From Calothrix sp. MO_192.B10 (GTDB taxonomy: Bacteria; Cyanobacteriota; Cyanobacteriia; Cyanobacteriales; Nostocaceae), in assembly GCA_030065055.1 (NCBI GenBank), contig JASJDS010000002.1, positions 62,001 through 126,000 of the forward strand: DNA of 64,000 bases, in the 5' to 3' direction. Of the stretch, positions 28,496-38,012 are shown piece by piece. The notes below the pieces were generated by a model. It was not told where the DNA came from, did no database searches, and saw nothing but the letters and a program-made list of their open reading frames with translations. The first letter of the stretch is position 1, and each line of letters begins with the position of its first letter. The position numbers and the translations under genes are program-made.

Positions 28496-28719
28496 TATTA
28501 TTTTTACTGAAATCTTCATTCAAAATATATACTAATTTCAGTAAAAATAAGACATAATATCAATATGATGATACAAAAGAGTTGCAATCTATCAAAAATG
28601 TAAAATCAATCATTAATAAAAACATGATCGAAGAATTGATAATTGCTTAATTAAGCTCTCTAGGAAAATAGTTTTACTTAGAAGTAGAGTTTAGAAATAA
28701 ATATATCTCGGAGGAAAAT

Positions 28720-29298
28720 ATGCAAATAAAACAGAGTGGTGTAACAGTGTGGTTTACAGGTTTGAGCGGTGCAGGTAAAACTACTATCTGTAGAGCAGTA
28801 GAAAAAGAACTTCGCGCTCAAGGATGTAAAATAGAGGTTCTTGATGGAGATGTAGTTCGGGAAAACCTCACAAAAGGATTAAGTTTTAGTAAAGCAGATA
28901 GGGATGAAAATATCCGGCGAATTGGTTTCGTGGCAGATTTATTAACCCGAAATGGAGTGATTGTATTAGTCTCAGCAATATCACCATATTCTGAAATTAG
29001 AGATGAGGTCAGACATAAAATAGGTGATTTTATTGAAGTATATGTTAATGCTCCTCTCAATGTATGCGAGAAAAGAGATGTGAAAGGTTTGTATAAAAAA
29101 GCTCGGGGTGGGGAAATAAAGAACTTTACTGGTATTGACGATCCCTACGAGCCACCAGTAAATCCAGAAGTTGAATGTAGAACAGATAGAGAAGATTTAC
29201 AAGAAAGTGTCAACAAGGTTATGAATGCGCTTAATAAATATATAGTTTTACCTCAACTTTTATCAGTCAATAATAATCACAGTAATATTGCGGTATAA
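28720..29298 (+). CDS. cysC: Adenylylsulfate (APS) kinase
   Basis: Phosphorylates APS at the 3' position with ATP to give PAPS, the sulfate donor of sulfotransferases. The P-loop is WFTGLSGAGKTTICRA (residues 11-26), with the conserved LDGDVVRENL, FSKADRDENIRRIGFVA and KGLYKKARGGEIKNFTG that bind APS. At 192 aa it is full length and single-domain. A clear ribosome site, GGAGGAAA, lies 6-7 bp before the ATG. With the SLC13 permease and the sulfotransferases it makes a coherent sulfate-activation set. Confidence 0.95.
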   Translation: MQIKQSGVTVWFTGLSGAGKTTICRAVEKELRAQGCKIEVLDGDVVRENLTKGLSFSKADRDENIRRIGFVADLLTRNGVIVLVSAISPYSEIRDEVRHKIGDFIEVYVNAPLNVCEKRDVKGLYKKARGGEIKNFTGIDDPYEPPVNPEVECRTDREDLQESVNKVMNALNKYIVLPQLLSVNNNHSNIAV

Positions 29299-29826
29299 CT
29301 TATAATAAAAATATAATTTTTATCCTGTTGGGTAATGCAAAATCATAAATATATTGATTGTTGATACGAGCAAAATATGTATGCATTACCCTTTTTCTAT
29401 CTTCTTAATCAACGCGATGTGCTACTAGTCATATTAACTATTCTGTGGTTGAGTGTTTTATCTTTATCTCAAGTACTCATCTGTTATAATGCTTGTGAAA
29501 TAAGGATTTTTGAAAAGTCACACACGGCGTTAATCAATAAAAATTATATATGGGCTACTAGTTTTTCAATTGATTTTTGAAAAATAGTTTTGTTTTGCGT
29601 CATCGTTTATATATATTTGTCTTGAATTTCATTTTTGGCAGATTCATATCAGGTTCGCCTAATTATTTACTGTAAAAACTTGGCAGAGTTATTTGCGCCT
29701 ACCCTACAATAAGCCACAACCTTACTCATGCATGAGCTTTTACGATAATTGTTTAACCTAACATAACATCATATTTTCTGCATAACATTATTTTTTTGCA
29801 ATTAGTATAAAACAAAATACAAATAT
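29299..29826. other. Intergenic; no supported gene
   Basis: About 530 bp between cysC and the permease. One 67-codon frame (ATG 29377) with a hydrophobic start is present but has no recognisable family and no ribosome site; I do not call it. No terminator is evident. Confidence 0.4.
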
Positions 29827-31617
29827 ATGTCTATTTTTCTGACATTAGCCGTTGTTTTTTTGGCATTAGTTTGCTTTATTGGCGAATGGTTGCCATCAGA
29901 TATAATTGCTATTATTGTTTCTGTTTTATTAACTGTATTGGGTCTAGTTACCCCAGAGGAAAGCATATCTGGTTTTAGTAACTCTGCAACTATTACTGTA
30001 ATGGCAATGTTTATTCTCAGCGCAGGTATTAGCCGTACAGGAGCGATTCAAATAGTTAATGATTTGCTATTTAAGTGGGGAGGTAAACATCCTACGAGAC
30101 AAATCCTCACTTTGGGAATTATTGCTGGATCAATTACAACATTAGTTAATAACACTGCTGTTGTTGCAGTATTTTTACCAATTGTAGAGAATTGGTGTTC
30201 CCAGCAAAAGATATCTGTATCTACATTATTATTACCATTATCATATATTACTATTCTTGGCGGAATGACAACGGTAATTGGTACTTCTACTAGTATCTTA
30301 GCCAGTGGTCTATCAGAAAAATTAGGTTATGGAACATTCAGTTTATTTCAGTTCACTCCATTGGGTTTAATCACATTTACAATTGGTTTAGCTTACTTAG
30401 CGATCGCAGCTCCTCGTTTACTTGGAGAACGTAAATTTTCTACGGGGGATATTGTTAGTACTGAGTATGAACTTAAAGATTATATTAGTGAGATTATCAT
30501 TCCACCCCGTTCTCCATTAGTCGGACAAACCTTAAATAGCAGTCGCATACAACGCAAGTTCGATGTAGACGTGTTAGAAATGATTTGTAATGGTGTACAT
30601 TTTTCTCAACCTTTAGGGGACAAACAGCTGCAAGCAGGTTGTATTCTTTTAGTCAGGGGTGGACGAGAAGATTTACTACAAATCAAAAATCAACAAGGAA
30701 TCGAGATTTTACCAGAAGTCAAATTTCGTCATCATTCCTTAACATCAGAACTTAATTCTCTAGAGGAAGGAATCGCAGAGGTATTAATCCCCTCTGAGTC
30801 TAGCTTAATTGGCTCTACCCTCAAAGAATTACGCTTCCGACAACGATATAATGTTACTGTTTTGGCTATTCGTCGGGGTGAAGAACTGACTCGCAACCGC
30901 TTAGGTCAAATACCCTTACGTTTTGGTGATGTTTTATTAGTGGGTGGTCCTCAACAAAGCCTTGTGGGATTGCAAACTAGCCGGGATGTGTTGCTAATTA
31001 TGCAACGAGATATAGAAAACCTACGTCATTCTAAAGCACGAATTGCTATTGCGATCAGTATGGGGGTAGCATTAGTAGCAGCTTTAAAATTGTTACCAAT
31101 TTTAATCAGTTCTTTAATTGGTGTCATATTAATGGTGCTTACAGGCTGTCTCAAGCCGAGGGAAATTTATCAAGCTGTACGTTGGGATATTATTTTTCTG
31201 CTAGCTGGTTTAATCCCTTTAGGAATCGCGATGAATAATTCTGGTGCTACTCAACTACTGGCAGATAATATTGTTAAACTAGGGGGTAACTTTTCTGGCT
31301 ATTGGTTACTAACTTTTTTCTTTGTTATTACTGCTTTGATGACTGAAATATTGTCCAATAATGCTGCTGTAATTTTACTTTTACCTATTGCAGCAAAGGT
31401 AGCAGAAAATCTCAATTTTAATCCCTTAGCTTTTATGTTATCCGTAACTTTTGCCGCTTCTTACAGTTTTATGACTCCCATCGGTTATCAGACAAATACT
31501 ATGGTGTACGGTCCTGGTGGCTATAAATTTTTTGATTTTTTCCGTATCGGTGCTCCTTTAAGTATATTGATGGCACTGATCATCCCACCATTAATTATAT
31601 TTTTATACGGTCTTTAG
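29827..31617 (+). CDS. SLC13/DASS-type permease with two TrkA-C domains
   Basis: Inner-membrane secondary transporter, in cyanobacteria typically for sulfate or dicarboxylates. Two hydrophobic halves (about residues 1-190 and 400-596) each carry the N-A-V re-entrant motif: TTLVNNTAVVAVFLP and ILSNNAAVILLLP. Between them lie two soluble TrkA-C (RCK-C) modules (about 215-300 and 310-385), which likely bind a regulatory ligand. 596 aa is the standard length. Placement 500 bp after cysC favours sulfate as substrate, which remains an inference. Confidence 0.85.
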   Translation: MSIFLTLAVVFLALVCFIGEWLPSDIIAIIVSVLLTVLGLVTPEESISGFSNSATITVMAMFILSAGISRTGAIQIVNDLLFKWGGKHPTRQILTLGIIAGSITTLVNNTAVVAVFLPIVENWCSQQKISVSTLLLPLSYITILGGMTTVIGTSTSILASGLSEKLGYGTFSLFQFTPLGLITFTIGLAYLAIAAPRLLGERKFSTGDIVSTEYELKDYISEIIIPPRSPLVGQTLNSSRIQRKFDVDVLEMICNGVHFSQPLGDKQLQAGCILLVRGGREDLLQIKNQQGIEILPEVKFRHHSLTSELNSLEEGIAEVLIPSESSLIGSTLKELRFRQRYNVTVLAIRRGEELTRNRLGQIPLRFGDVLLVGGPQQSLVGLQTSRDVLLIMQRDIENLRHSKARIAIAISMGVALVAALKLLPILISSLIGVILMVLTGCLKPREIYQAVRWDIIFLLAGLIPLGIAMNNSGATQLLADNIVKLGGNFSGYWLLTFFFVITALMTEILSNNAAVILLLPIAAKVAENLNFNPLAFMLSVTFAASYSFMTPIGYQTNTMVYGPGGYKFFDFFRIGAPLSILMALIIPPLIIFLYGL

Positions 31618-32296
31618 TTTGAATTATGCTAGTAATGATTGATTTTGCTTACTTCAGAATTCACTCACAGTAAAAATATTAATCTGATGGTTGGGTATAT
31701 TGTATATTTTTTATTTCTTAGGATGACAACTAAACCCTTGATGTAGTTGTTCATAAATCATTTATTTTTCTATTATTTACTATTCATTTGTATTTAACAT
31801 TCCATCATAGCTTAAATTGCAGCGTAGCTACAAATTAGAGAATCGAAATAGTCACATAAATGACGGTAAATCCATGATAATGCCCTATATATTGACAATA
31901 AGTACAGTGTGAATCTCGGAAATCCAATGCTGGCTACCTCAGATAGATATCTGTAAATTAGCTAGCATTTGTTATCTGCATTTTTATTTCAACGTAAAAA
32001 ATTTGGGTATTGACATTGGCAACAAGTTCTAGAACCGATTTTATCCACAAATAATTATTGTGCTAATAGAGTGTATCTGAATTTTGTTTTTGCATATACT
32101 CGCCAATTACCTAATTTTTGGTGAATACTCCCCTTCAAAACTGTAGTTAGTAACCATGAGTTGGGTAGGTACTATCATGGCTATGTAAAAAATAAACCAT
32201 CAGCAATGTGTTTCATTCTCAGTGACATGACTATGGCTTGAGTTTAAATCTTTTCTGACGATTCAACTTTGTTCAAGACTAGCAACACCTTAATTA
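31618..32296. other. Long intergenic region, nothing recognised
   Basis: About 680 bp of AT-rich DNA without a credible gene on either strand. No strong palindrome or tandem repeat is seen. It separates the sulfate/glycan block from ordinary chromosomal genes. Confidence 0.4.
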
Positions 32297-32554
32297 ATGA
32301 TGACTCAAACTCTTGATTCATTGCCCTTGGAGTATAGTCAACGTATTCTATGTATTTACTCCAATCATAGCAATCAAATCCTCATTGCTCGCATTTCCAA
32401 CATTCCTGGTTGGTATTTTGAACGAGTGGTATTCCCCGGAGAACAGTTACTGTTTGAAGCTTTACCAGAAGCCGACTTGGAAATTCATATGGGTAAGAAA
32501 AATGACATGACTTTAGCGGAAAAACTTCCCTGTTCCCAGTTACAAGTTACTTGA
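32297..32554 (+). CDS. DUF1830 family small protein
   Basis: 85-residue protein resembling the cyanobacteria-specific DUF1830 family. Conserved-looking segments are RILCIYSNHSNQILIARI and WYFERVVFPGEQLLFEA. The function is unknown; it has no signal peptide or membrane helix. It begins ATGATG; the first ATG is taken as the start. Immediately downstream is an unusual nested inverted repeat. Confidence 0.7.
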   Translation: MMTQTLDSLPLEYSQRILCIYSNHSNQILIARISNIPGWYFERVVFPGEQLLFEALPEADLEIHMGKKNDMTLAEKLPCSQLQVT

Positions 32555-32585
32555 AAATTGCGATTCTCCCCTTTCATCAAATCGG

Positions 32586-32723
32586 GAAAAATCTGCCAGC
32601 CTCATCAGCAGTTTATTGGTTTAGCGGCATATATCTTGGCGGAAAAATCGCCCTTTACCAGAAATTACCAGGTTTTATATCTAGTGAACTAGGGCGATTT
32701 TTCCGGAGGCTGGCAGATTTTTC
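32586..32723. repeat. Nested inverted repeat (138 bp)
   Basis: Outer 18-bp arms GAAAAATCTGCCAGCCTC (32586-32603) and its exact complement (32706-32723) enclose inner 14-bp arms GGAAAAATCGCCCT (32641-32654) and complement (32691-32704). On RNA this would be a long branched stem. It lies between the DUF1830 gene and the EamA gene and could be a MITE or a structured terminator/processing site. Confidence 0.65.
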
Positions 32724-32933
32724 GCTTGTTTTACCCAACCCCTTGGGTGGCTCCCAAGGGGCGAATATTGGGAAAGTTAGTAGTACAACCAAAAATCTGA
32801 ATTCTTTTTCTGGAGTGGAATTGAGTTAAGGGCGATCGCACTTAGGTATGATTTCCTTCACAAAACTACATAATGAAGTAAGATTAGGTAATCATACTTT
32901 CGCATTTGTAATCTGAAGGGTTTCCATTAACTC

Positions 32934-34034
32934 ATGCAACTTCCGCTTCGTGCATTCCGATTTCCATTCGCATCTCTACTGTTAATCGCGCCCTTTTTCT
33001 TGTGGGGTACGGCGATGGTAGCAATGAAAGGAGCGATCTCCCACACTACGCCACTATTTATAGCGGGAGTACGCTTGTTGCCGGCGGGAGTATTGATTTT
33101 GATAGTAGCAGCATTTCTGGGTAGACCGCAGCCCCGAGGATGGATGGCTTGGTTGTGGATTACTTTATTTGCTTTGGTGGATGGAACCCTATTTCAAGGC
33201 TTTTTAGGGGAAGGACTGGTAAAAACTGGTGCTGGTTTGGGTTCGGTGATGATTGATTCCCAACCCCTAGCAGTGGCTTTAATGTCTTCCTGGTTATTTC
33301 AGGAAAGGATTGGTTTATGGGGATGGCTAGGTTTGTTTTTGGGGGTAACTGGTATTAGTTTGATTGGCTTACCCGATGAATGGATTTTCCATACTATTTC
33401 GGGTTTTATTCCCTTCTTCTCCCACTCCTCCACTTCTGCTATCTCCCTGTCTTTTTTTGAAACAGGTGAATGGTTGATGCTGCTAGCAGCATTAAGTATG
33501 GCCCTAGGAACCATACTCATTAGGTTTGTCTGTCGCCATGCCGATCCGGTAACTGCTACGGGATGGCATATGATTATTGGTGGTTTGCCATTGTGGGGGA
33601 TTTCAGCGGTGACGGAAAGTGACCCTTTTGTTAATCTGATTCCTGCTGATTGGATGGCACTGGCTTATACCACAGTACTTGGAAGTGCGATCGCTTATGG
33701 GTTATTTTTCTATTTTGCTTCTTCTGGAAATCTTACCAGTCTCAGTGCTCTTACTTTCCTCACCCCCGTATTTGCTTTAATATTTGGTCATTGGTTACTC
33801 AATGAAGTTCTCAGTCCCTTGCAGTGGATTGGGGTAGGTATAACGTTAATCAGTATTTATTTAATTAACCAACGAGATAAATTAGCAGGTGTTAATCAGC
33901 AAGTGGCTGAGATAGAACAAAATACAACACCACAGCCAGCAGTATTGGCAGCTTCAGAACGGGATTTACAGCCTGTAAATGTAGCAGTGAGAAAATCAGA
34001 ATCAGAAGTTTTACCCTCAACTCTACGGAATTAA
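32934..34034 (+). CDS. EamA/DMT-superfamily transporter
   Basis: Ten-helix drug/metabolite transporter formed by two EamA repeats. The first repeat begins APFFLWGTAMVAMKGAI and PLFIAGVRLLPAG; the second ends in YGLFFYFASSGNLTSLSAL and LTPVFALIFGHWLLNE. The 366-residue protein has a hydrophilic tail of about 60 residues. The ATG at 32934 follows GTTTCCATTAACTC, with no strong ribosome site. The substrate is unknown; family members export amino acids or metabolites. Confidence 0.85.
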   Translation: MQLPLRAFRFPFASLLLIAPFFLWGTAMVAMKGAISHTTPLFIAGVRLLPAGVLILIVAAFLGRPQPRGWMAWLWITLFALVDGTLFQGFLGEGLVKTGAGLGSVMIDSQPLAVALMSSWLFQERIGLWGWLGLFLGVTGISLIGLPDEWIFHTISGFIPFFSHSSTSAISLSFFETGEWLMLLAALSMALGTILIRFVCRHADPVTATGWHMIIGGLPLWGISAVTESDPFVNLIPADWMALAYTTVLGSAIAYGLFFYFASSGNLTSLSALTFLTPVFALIFGHWLLNEVLSPLQWIGVGITLISIYLINQRDKLAGVNQQVAEIEQNTTPQPAVLAASERDLQPVNVAVRKSESEVLPSTLRN

Positions 34035-34164
34035 ACTGAGATATATGTAAAATAGGTTAACGCTCTTTAACAAGGCTCACTTAGGGTGCATAGGTAACTA
34101 TTTTTGTCCAATGAAAAGTTAACATTGAGCCAGTTAAAATTTATCTGTATATCTATTTTTACTG

Positions 34165-35331
34165 ATGTCTTTACTGGCGAAAACTTTGTATATGAGGCTT
34201 TGCCGTAACCCTATCCCGATCTTTATCTATCTAATTGGCTGGATGTTCATCCCCATTCCAGCCAGTGCAGTCTCCTATGGTGTTACCCATAATAGTTTGT
34301 TGGCTCAAAGTACTTCTACGGAAATTTTACGTATTGGTAGTAGGGGTAAAGAGGTAGAACTATTACAAATCCAATTGCAAAAGCTGGGATATTACGGTGG
34401 TGCGATCGATGGTAAATACGGTATCACTACGAGAAATGCTGTGTATAAATTTCAGCAAGAACAAGAGTTATCAACAGATGGGAATGTGGGTGATGAAACT
34501 AGGAAGCAATTGCAAGTACAAGTAAATAAATCTACTAGTTTAATTGCCAGTACAACTCCACCATCAATCAAACATACTCCCCAGTCCTCAGGAAAGGGTT
34601 TTGTATGGTGGTCACTAATGGGAATAGGTATTTTGGGTAGTATTGGCGCGTTACTGTACTGTGTCAAATGGTTTTCCCATCAGAAAAAGTTACCAAATAC
34701 GGATATTTCCCCAACTAATAGTACCCATAATCAACATTCAGGGATAGATTTTCTCGGAGAACACCACCCACAAATTAAAAGCCAAAAAGAGTCAGAATTA
34801 TCTGTTCCTCAAACACAATTACTACCACTTGAAAACACATCCCGATTGGCAAAAATCAATATTGTTGAGGAATTAGTCACAGACTTACGCAGTGAGGATG
34901 GAAATCAAAGACGCAAAGCAATCTGGAATTTAGGACAACAGGGTGATTCGCGGGCAATTCAGCCCTTAGTAGATTTGATGATTGATGGGGATTCTCAGCA
35001 ACGTAGTTTAATATTGGCTGCTTTGGCGGAAATTAGTACCCGTAACCTGAAACCCCTGAATCGGGCTTTAGCAATCTCCTTACAAGATGAAAGCCCCCAA
35101 GTGCGGCAAAATGCTATCCGCGATTTAACTCGTGTGTATGACATGATGGCTCAGGTAAGTCAAATGCTATACCATGCTATAGAAGATCCCGATGCAGAAG
35201 TACAAGAAACGGCTAAATATGCTTTAGGACAAATGAATCGGATGCGTAGTTTGTCTAATGATTTATCTTCTCCATCACCCAACTCTGTGGAGCATAAATC
35301 TACTGAACACAACTCAAATCACTCCTCCTGA
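34165..35331 (+). CDS. Peptidoglycan-binding domain protein with HEAT repeats
   Basis: N-terminal signal-like hydrophobic segment (to about residue 35), then a PG_binding_1 domain (LRIGSRGKEVELLQIQLQKL and YGGAIDGKYGITTRNAV, about residues 52-110), a membrane helix near residues 147-167 (WWSLMGIGILGSIGALLYCV), and a cytoplasmic C-terminal half with HEAT/PBS-like repeats (NQRRKAIWNLGQQGDSRAIQ, SPQVRQNAIRDL). The layout suggests a membrane protein that touches the cell wall and binds a partner inside. It overlaps the convergent aspartoacylase gene by 13 bp. Confidence 0.75.
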   Translation: MSLLAKTLYMRLCRNPIPIFIYLIGWMFIPIPASAVSYGVTHNSLLAQSTSTEILRIGSRGKEVELLQIQLQKLGYYGGAIDGKYGITTRNAVYKFQQEQELSTDGNVGDETRKQLQVQVNKSTSLIASTTPPSIKHTPQSSGKGFVWWSLMGIGILGSIGALLYCVKWFSHQKKLPNTDISPTNSTHNQHSGIDFLGEHHPQIKSQKESELSVPQTQLLPLENTSRLAKINIVEELVTDLRSEDGNQRRKAIWNLGQQGDSRAIQPLVDLMIDGDSQQRSLILAALAEISTRNLKPLNRALAISLQDESPQVRQNAIRDLTRVYDMMAQVSQMLYHAIEDPDAEVQETAKYALGQMNRMRSLSNDLSSPSPNSVEHKSTEHNSNHSS

Positions 35332-36206
35332 ACTTCAAAGCAGTATTCTTCCTTCTGGGTCAAATACATGGCAATTCCCTTTTCATAATAGGCAACCTCG
35401 TTAATAAATACCGGATAAACTGTAAATTCTCCTTCGTAGAAAATGTCTTTACCATCAAAAGTGATAAACATCGGATTACCAGGATGTAGCGGTTTGTAGT
35501 CTTGAAACTGCAATTGGGGATGGATCATAGCTTGGATTTCTCCATGTTTATTTCTGGGATAATCAACTTTTTCTAGCATGTGATAAAAGGTGAAATTTGT
35601 TGGTGCTGCTAAGGGCTTACCTTGTCTGTCAGCTTCAATATAGTCCAGAATAGAGTGAATCAAATCTTCTGTTTCTTGAAACAATTTTGCATCTAATAAA
35701 CCATTCGCAACTGCTCCCACTTCGATGGCAATACCAAATTCCACCAGACTTCTCAAATAAGATGTATTTTGGTCGGGAGGATGTTGTAAAATTTTGACTT
35801 GAGGATTAATTGCTGTCAGATATGCAGCTAACCGCAATAGATCAGGATGAGTGCTGCGTAAAATTATTGTCAATCCCATATTTGCAGTTGTGCTGTGCAA
35901 ATCAATTATGAAATCAATTTTCTCTTGTTGGATTCGTCGAGCAATAGTTTTGGCGATTGATTGCTCGTAATTCATTAATTGGGGATTGGCTAAATCTTGG
36001 GGATGAAAAGTCCGATTTAAGTCTGTATCAATATACCTCCTTCCCATTGCGATCGCTTTCTTGTTTGCCAATAAGGTAATAGTTTCAATCCCATTACGTT
36101 GAATTTGCCGGGGAAACTGTTGAAATTTCTTAGCTAAAAAGACTCCTGTGAGTTCCCCACCGTGGGTTCCTCCCACTAAGGCAACTCGTTGAATTGGCAA
36201 TACCAT
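35319..36206 (-). CDS. Probable aspartoacylase (AstE/AspA family zinc carboxypeptidase-like)
   Basis: Zinc hydrolase family that deacylates N-acyl-aspartate or related amides. The zinc motif H-x2-E is VGGTHGGELTG (residues 11-21), the substrate-binding DLNRTF is in RYIDTDLNRTF, and the second zinc His is in FIIDLHSTTANMG. Late VEVGAVANG and FDGKDIFYEGE fit the family end. 295 aa is full length. It is convergent with, and slightly overlaps, the peptidoglycan-binding gene. Confidence 0.85.
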   Translation of the reverse strand: MVLPIQRVALVGGTHGGELTGVFLAKKFQQFPRQIQRNGIETITLLANKKAIAMGRRYIDTDLNRTFHPQDLANPQLMNYEQSIAKTIARRIQQEKIDFIIDLHSTTANMGLTIILRSTHPDLLRLAAYLTAINPQVKILQHPPDQNTSYLRSLVEFGIAIEVGAVANGLLDAKLFQETEDLIHSILDYIEADRQGKPLAAPTNFTFYHMLEKVDYPRNKHGEIQAMIHPQLQFQDYKPLHPGNPMFITFDGKDIFYEGEFTVYPVFINEVAYYEKGIAMYLTQKEEYCFEVQEE

Positions 36207-36315
36207 AATCTATCTCGATTTTTAAGATTTGTTTATGTCACCAGTGTAAAGGAGATAGTATTATCTAGAAAAGCATATATTTGAGATTGTAGTATATTAG
36301 AGAATATATATCTCT

Positions 36316-37260
36316 ATGAATTATCGAGATTCAGACAGGTTAGAATTGCAAGATTTACGCTACTTTGTTGAGGTAGCTAGTCACGAAAATTGTAGCATTA
36401 CCGATGTTGCTGAACAATTGGGTATGGCACAATCTAACCTAAGTTCTTCAATTAGAAATTTAGAAAAAAAGTTAAGTTTACGTAACAACAAAAGGAAATT
36501 AGAAGTAAAGCTGTTTAACCGCAACAAACGCCCGCTACAGCTAACAGAAGTAGGGCAAGAATTTTTGCAAGAAGCCATTTCAATATTGAGTGCAATTGAC
36601 CGCGCTTTTGAGAACACCCAACAAAGGAGTGAGGGAAAAATTGGACAGCTAAACGTTGCTCTCACCAGTTCTGTTTCCAATAGCATCCTACCGGATATTT
36701 TGAGAAAATTCCGCGAACAATATCCCAATGTCAAACTACTTTGGCGAGAAATGACAACCCACAACCAACTCCAAGCACTTCGCTCTCACCAAATTGATGT
36801 GGGTCTTTTACATCTGCCCAAATCGGCAATTGATGATAAAGAACTGGGTTTTACTACGGTTTTAGAAGAACCTTTAGTTATAGTGTTACCAGAAAACCAT
36901 CAATTAGCCATAACTAAGCAAATTCCCTTAAAAGAACTCCAAGGGGAAAAATTCATTCTTCCTGACCGTCAATTGGTTCCAGGATTATCCCAGGAAATTT
37001 TAGATTTGTGTAAAAAAGTAGGTTTTGAGCCTAAAGTTACTCAAGAGGCTGCATTAATGTTGACAATTTTAGGACTTGTTGCTGGAGAGATGGGAATTGC
37101 ACTACTTCCTGCTAATGCCAAAAATCTCCGGCGCAAAGGAGTTGTCTATCGGAAAATTGAAGAAAAAGCGACAACGGTGAAAATAGATATGGTTTGGCGA
37201 CGAAGTGATGAATCTGCTGTGGTGGAACAATTCCGTAAAGTTGTCAGGGAAATAAGATAA
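36316..37260 (+). CDS. LysR-family transcriptional regulator
   Basis: N-terminal winged helix-turn-helix, LQDLRYFVEVASHENCSITD then VAEQLGMAQSNLSSSIRNLE, then a LysR substrate-binding domain (IGQLNVALTSSVSNSILPDI, VGLLHLPK, GLVAGEMGIALLPAN). The segment after the recognition helix has an extra basic stretch (SLRNNKRKLEVK) of about 9-10 residues before LFNRNKRPLQLTEVG, lengthening the wing. It is divergent from aspartoacylase with a 110-bp shared promoter region, so regulation of that gene is possible. Confidence 0.88.
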   Translation: MNYRDSDRLELQDLRYFVEVASHENCSITDVAEQLGMAQSNLSSSIRNLEKKLSLRNNKRKLEVKLFNRNKRPLQLTEVGQEFLQEAISILSAIDRAFENTQQRSEGKIGQLNVALTSSVSNSILPDILRKFREQYPNVKLLWREMTTHNQLQALRSHQIDVGLLHLPKSAIDDKELGFTTVLEEPLVIVLPENHQLAITKQIPLKELQGEKFILPDRQLVPGLSQEILDLCKKVGFEPKVTQEAALMLTILGLVAGEMGIALLPANAKNLRRKGVVYRKIEEKATTVKIDMVWRRSDESAVVEQFRKVVREIR

Positions 37261-37326
37261 GTCAAAAACTATTGTATGCTAAACCACACTGTAATGAGAG
37301 ATTCCTGATTCAACGAGCGATGCTTT

Positions 37327-37911
37327 TTAACCAGAAAAAGACCGATCTATTTGTGTATATAAATTTTCTATCCCTAAATTATTATCTAACACCACATCAG
37401 CACGGGCTACTTTTTCCGCCAGAGGCATTTGACTGTTAATTCTGGCCTCTGCTTGTTCTACAGTTAAATTATTGCGCTGTATTAACCTAGTTAACTGTTG
37501 TTGTCGATCGCAGTAAACTACCCAAATCTCTGTTACTAAGTTGGTAATGCCAGCTTCAAATAATAAAGGCACAACTAATACTAGTGTTTTTACTGGAATC
37601 TGGTTCATTGCATTCATCAAGCGATCTCGTACATAAGGATGGATTAAACCCTCTATATAACTGCGTTCTTCTGGTTGATTAAATATAATTTCACCCAGTT
37701 TTTGCCGATTTAGATTACCATCTACAAGTAATATTTGTGACCCATATTTTTTTGCGATCGTTTGGAGAATTGGCGAACCCACAGCCACCGCATCCCTGGC
37801 GTAGATATCAGCGTCTAAAATGGGTAAGTTGTAAGTTTTGGCTAAATAATTAGCGACAGTTGTTTTACCTGTAGCAATACCACCAGTTAAACCGATAATG
37901 CGTTTGGTCAT
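37327..37911 (-). CDS. coaE: Dephospho-CoA kinase
   Basis: Final enzyme of coenzyme A synthesis, phosphorylating dephospho-CoA with ATP. The P-loop is GLTGGIATGKTTVANYLA (residues 7-24), followed by the CoaE signature ILDADIYARDAV, LIHPYVRDR and VVPLLFEAG. At 194 aa it is normal length. It is transcribed alone, convergent with the LysR gene. Start is the ATG at 37909-37911. Confidence 0.92.
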   Translation of the reverse strand: MTKRIIGLTGGIATGKTTVANYLAKTYNLPILDADIYARDAVAVGSPILQTIAKKYGSQILLVDGNLNRQKLGEIIFNQPEERSYIEGLIHPYVRDRLMNAMNQIPVKTLVLVVPLLFEAGITNLVTEIWVVYCDRQQQLTRLIQRNNLTVEQAEARINSQMPLAEKVARADVVLDNNLGIENLYTQIDRSFSG

Positions 37912-38012
37912 TCAGTTATGGTTTCTGCTCCCACAGGTTAGGTTCGTTGACAACATCTGGTAAAGTTTTCCAGTCCATCTAAGTATTCTCTCAGGTCTTG
38001 GTAATTTTTTAT

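Noticed and set aside
29377-29580. 67-codon frame after cysC
   Set aside because: Hydrophobic start only; no family, no ribosome site, AT-rich region where chance frames are common.
32551-32829. 92-codon frame downstream of DUF1830
   Set aside because: It simply crosses the nested inverted repeat; its apparent protein is translated palindrome.
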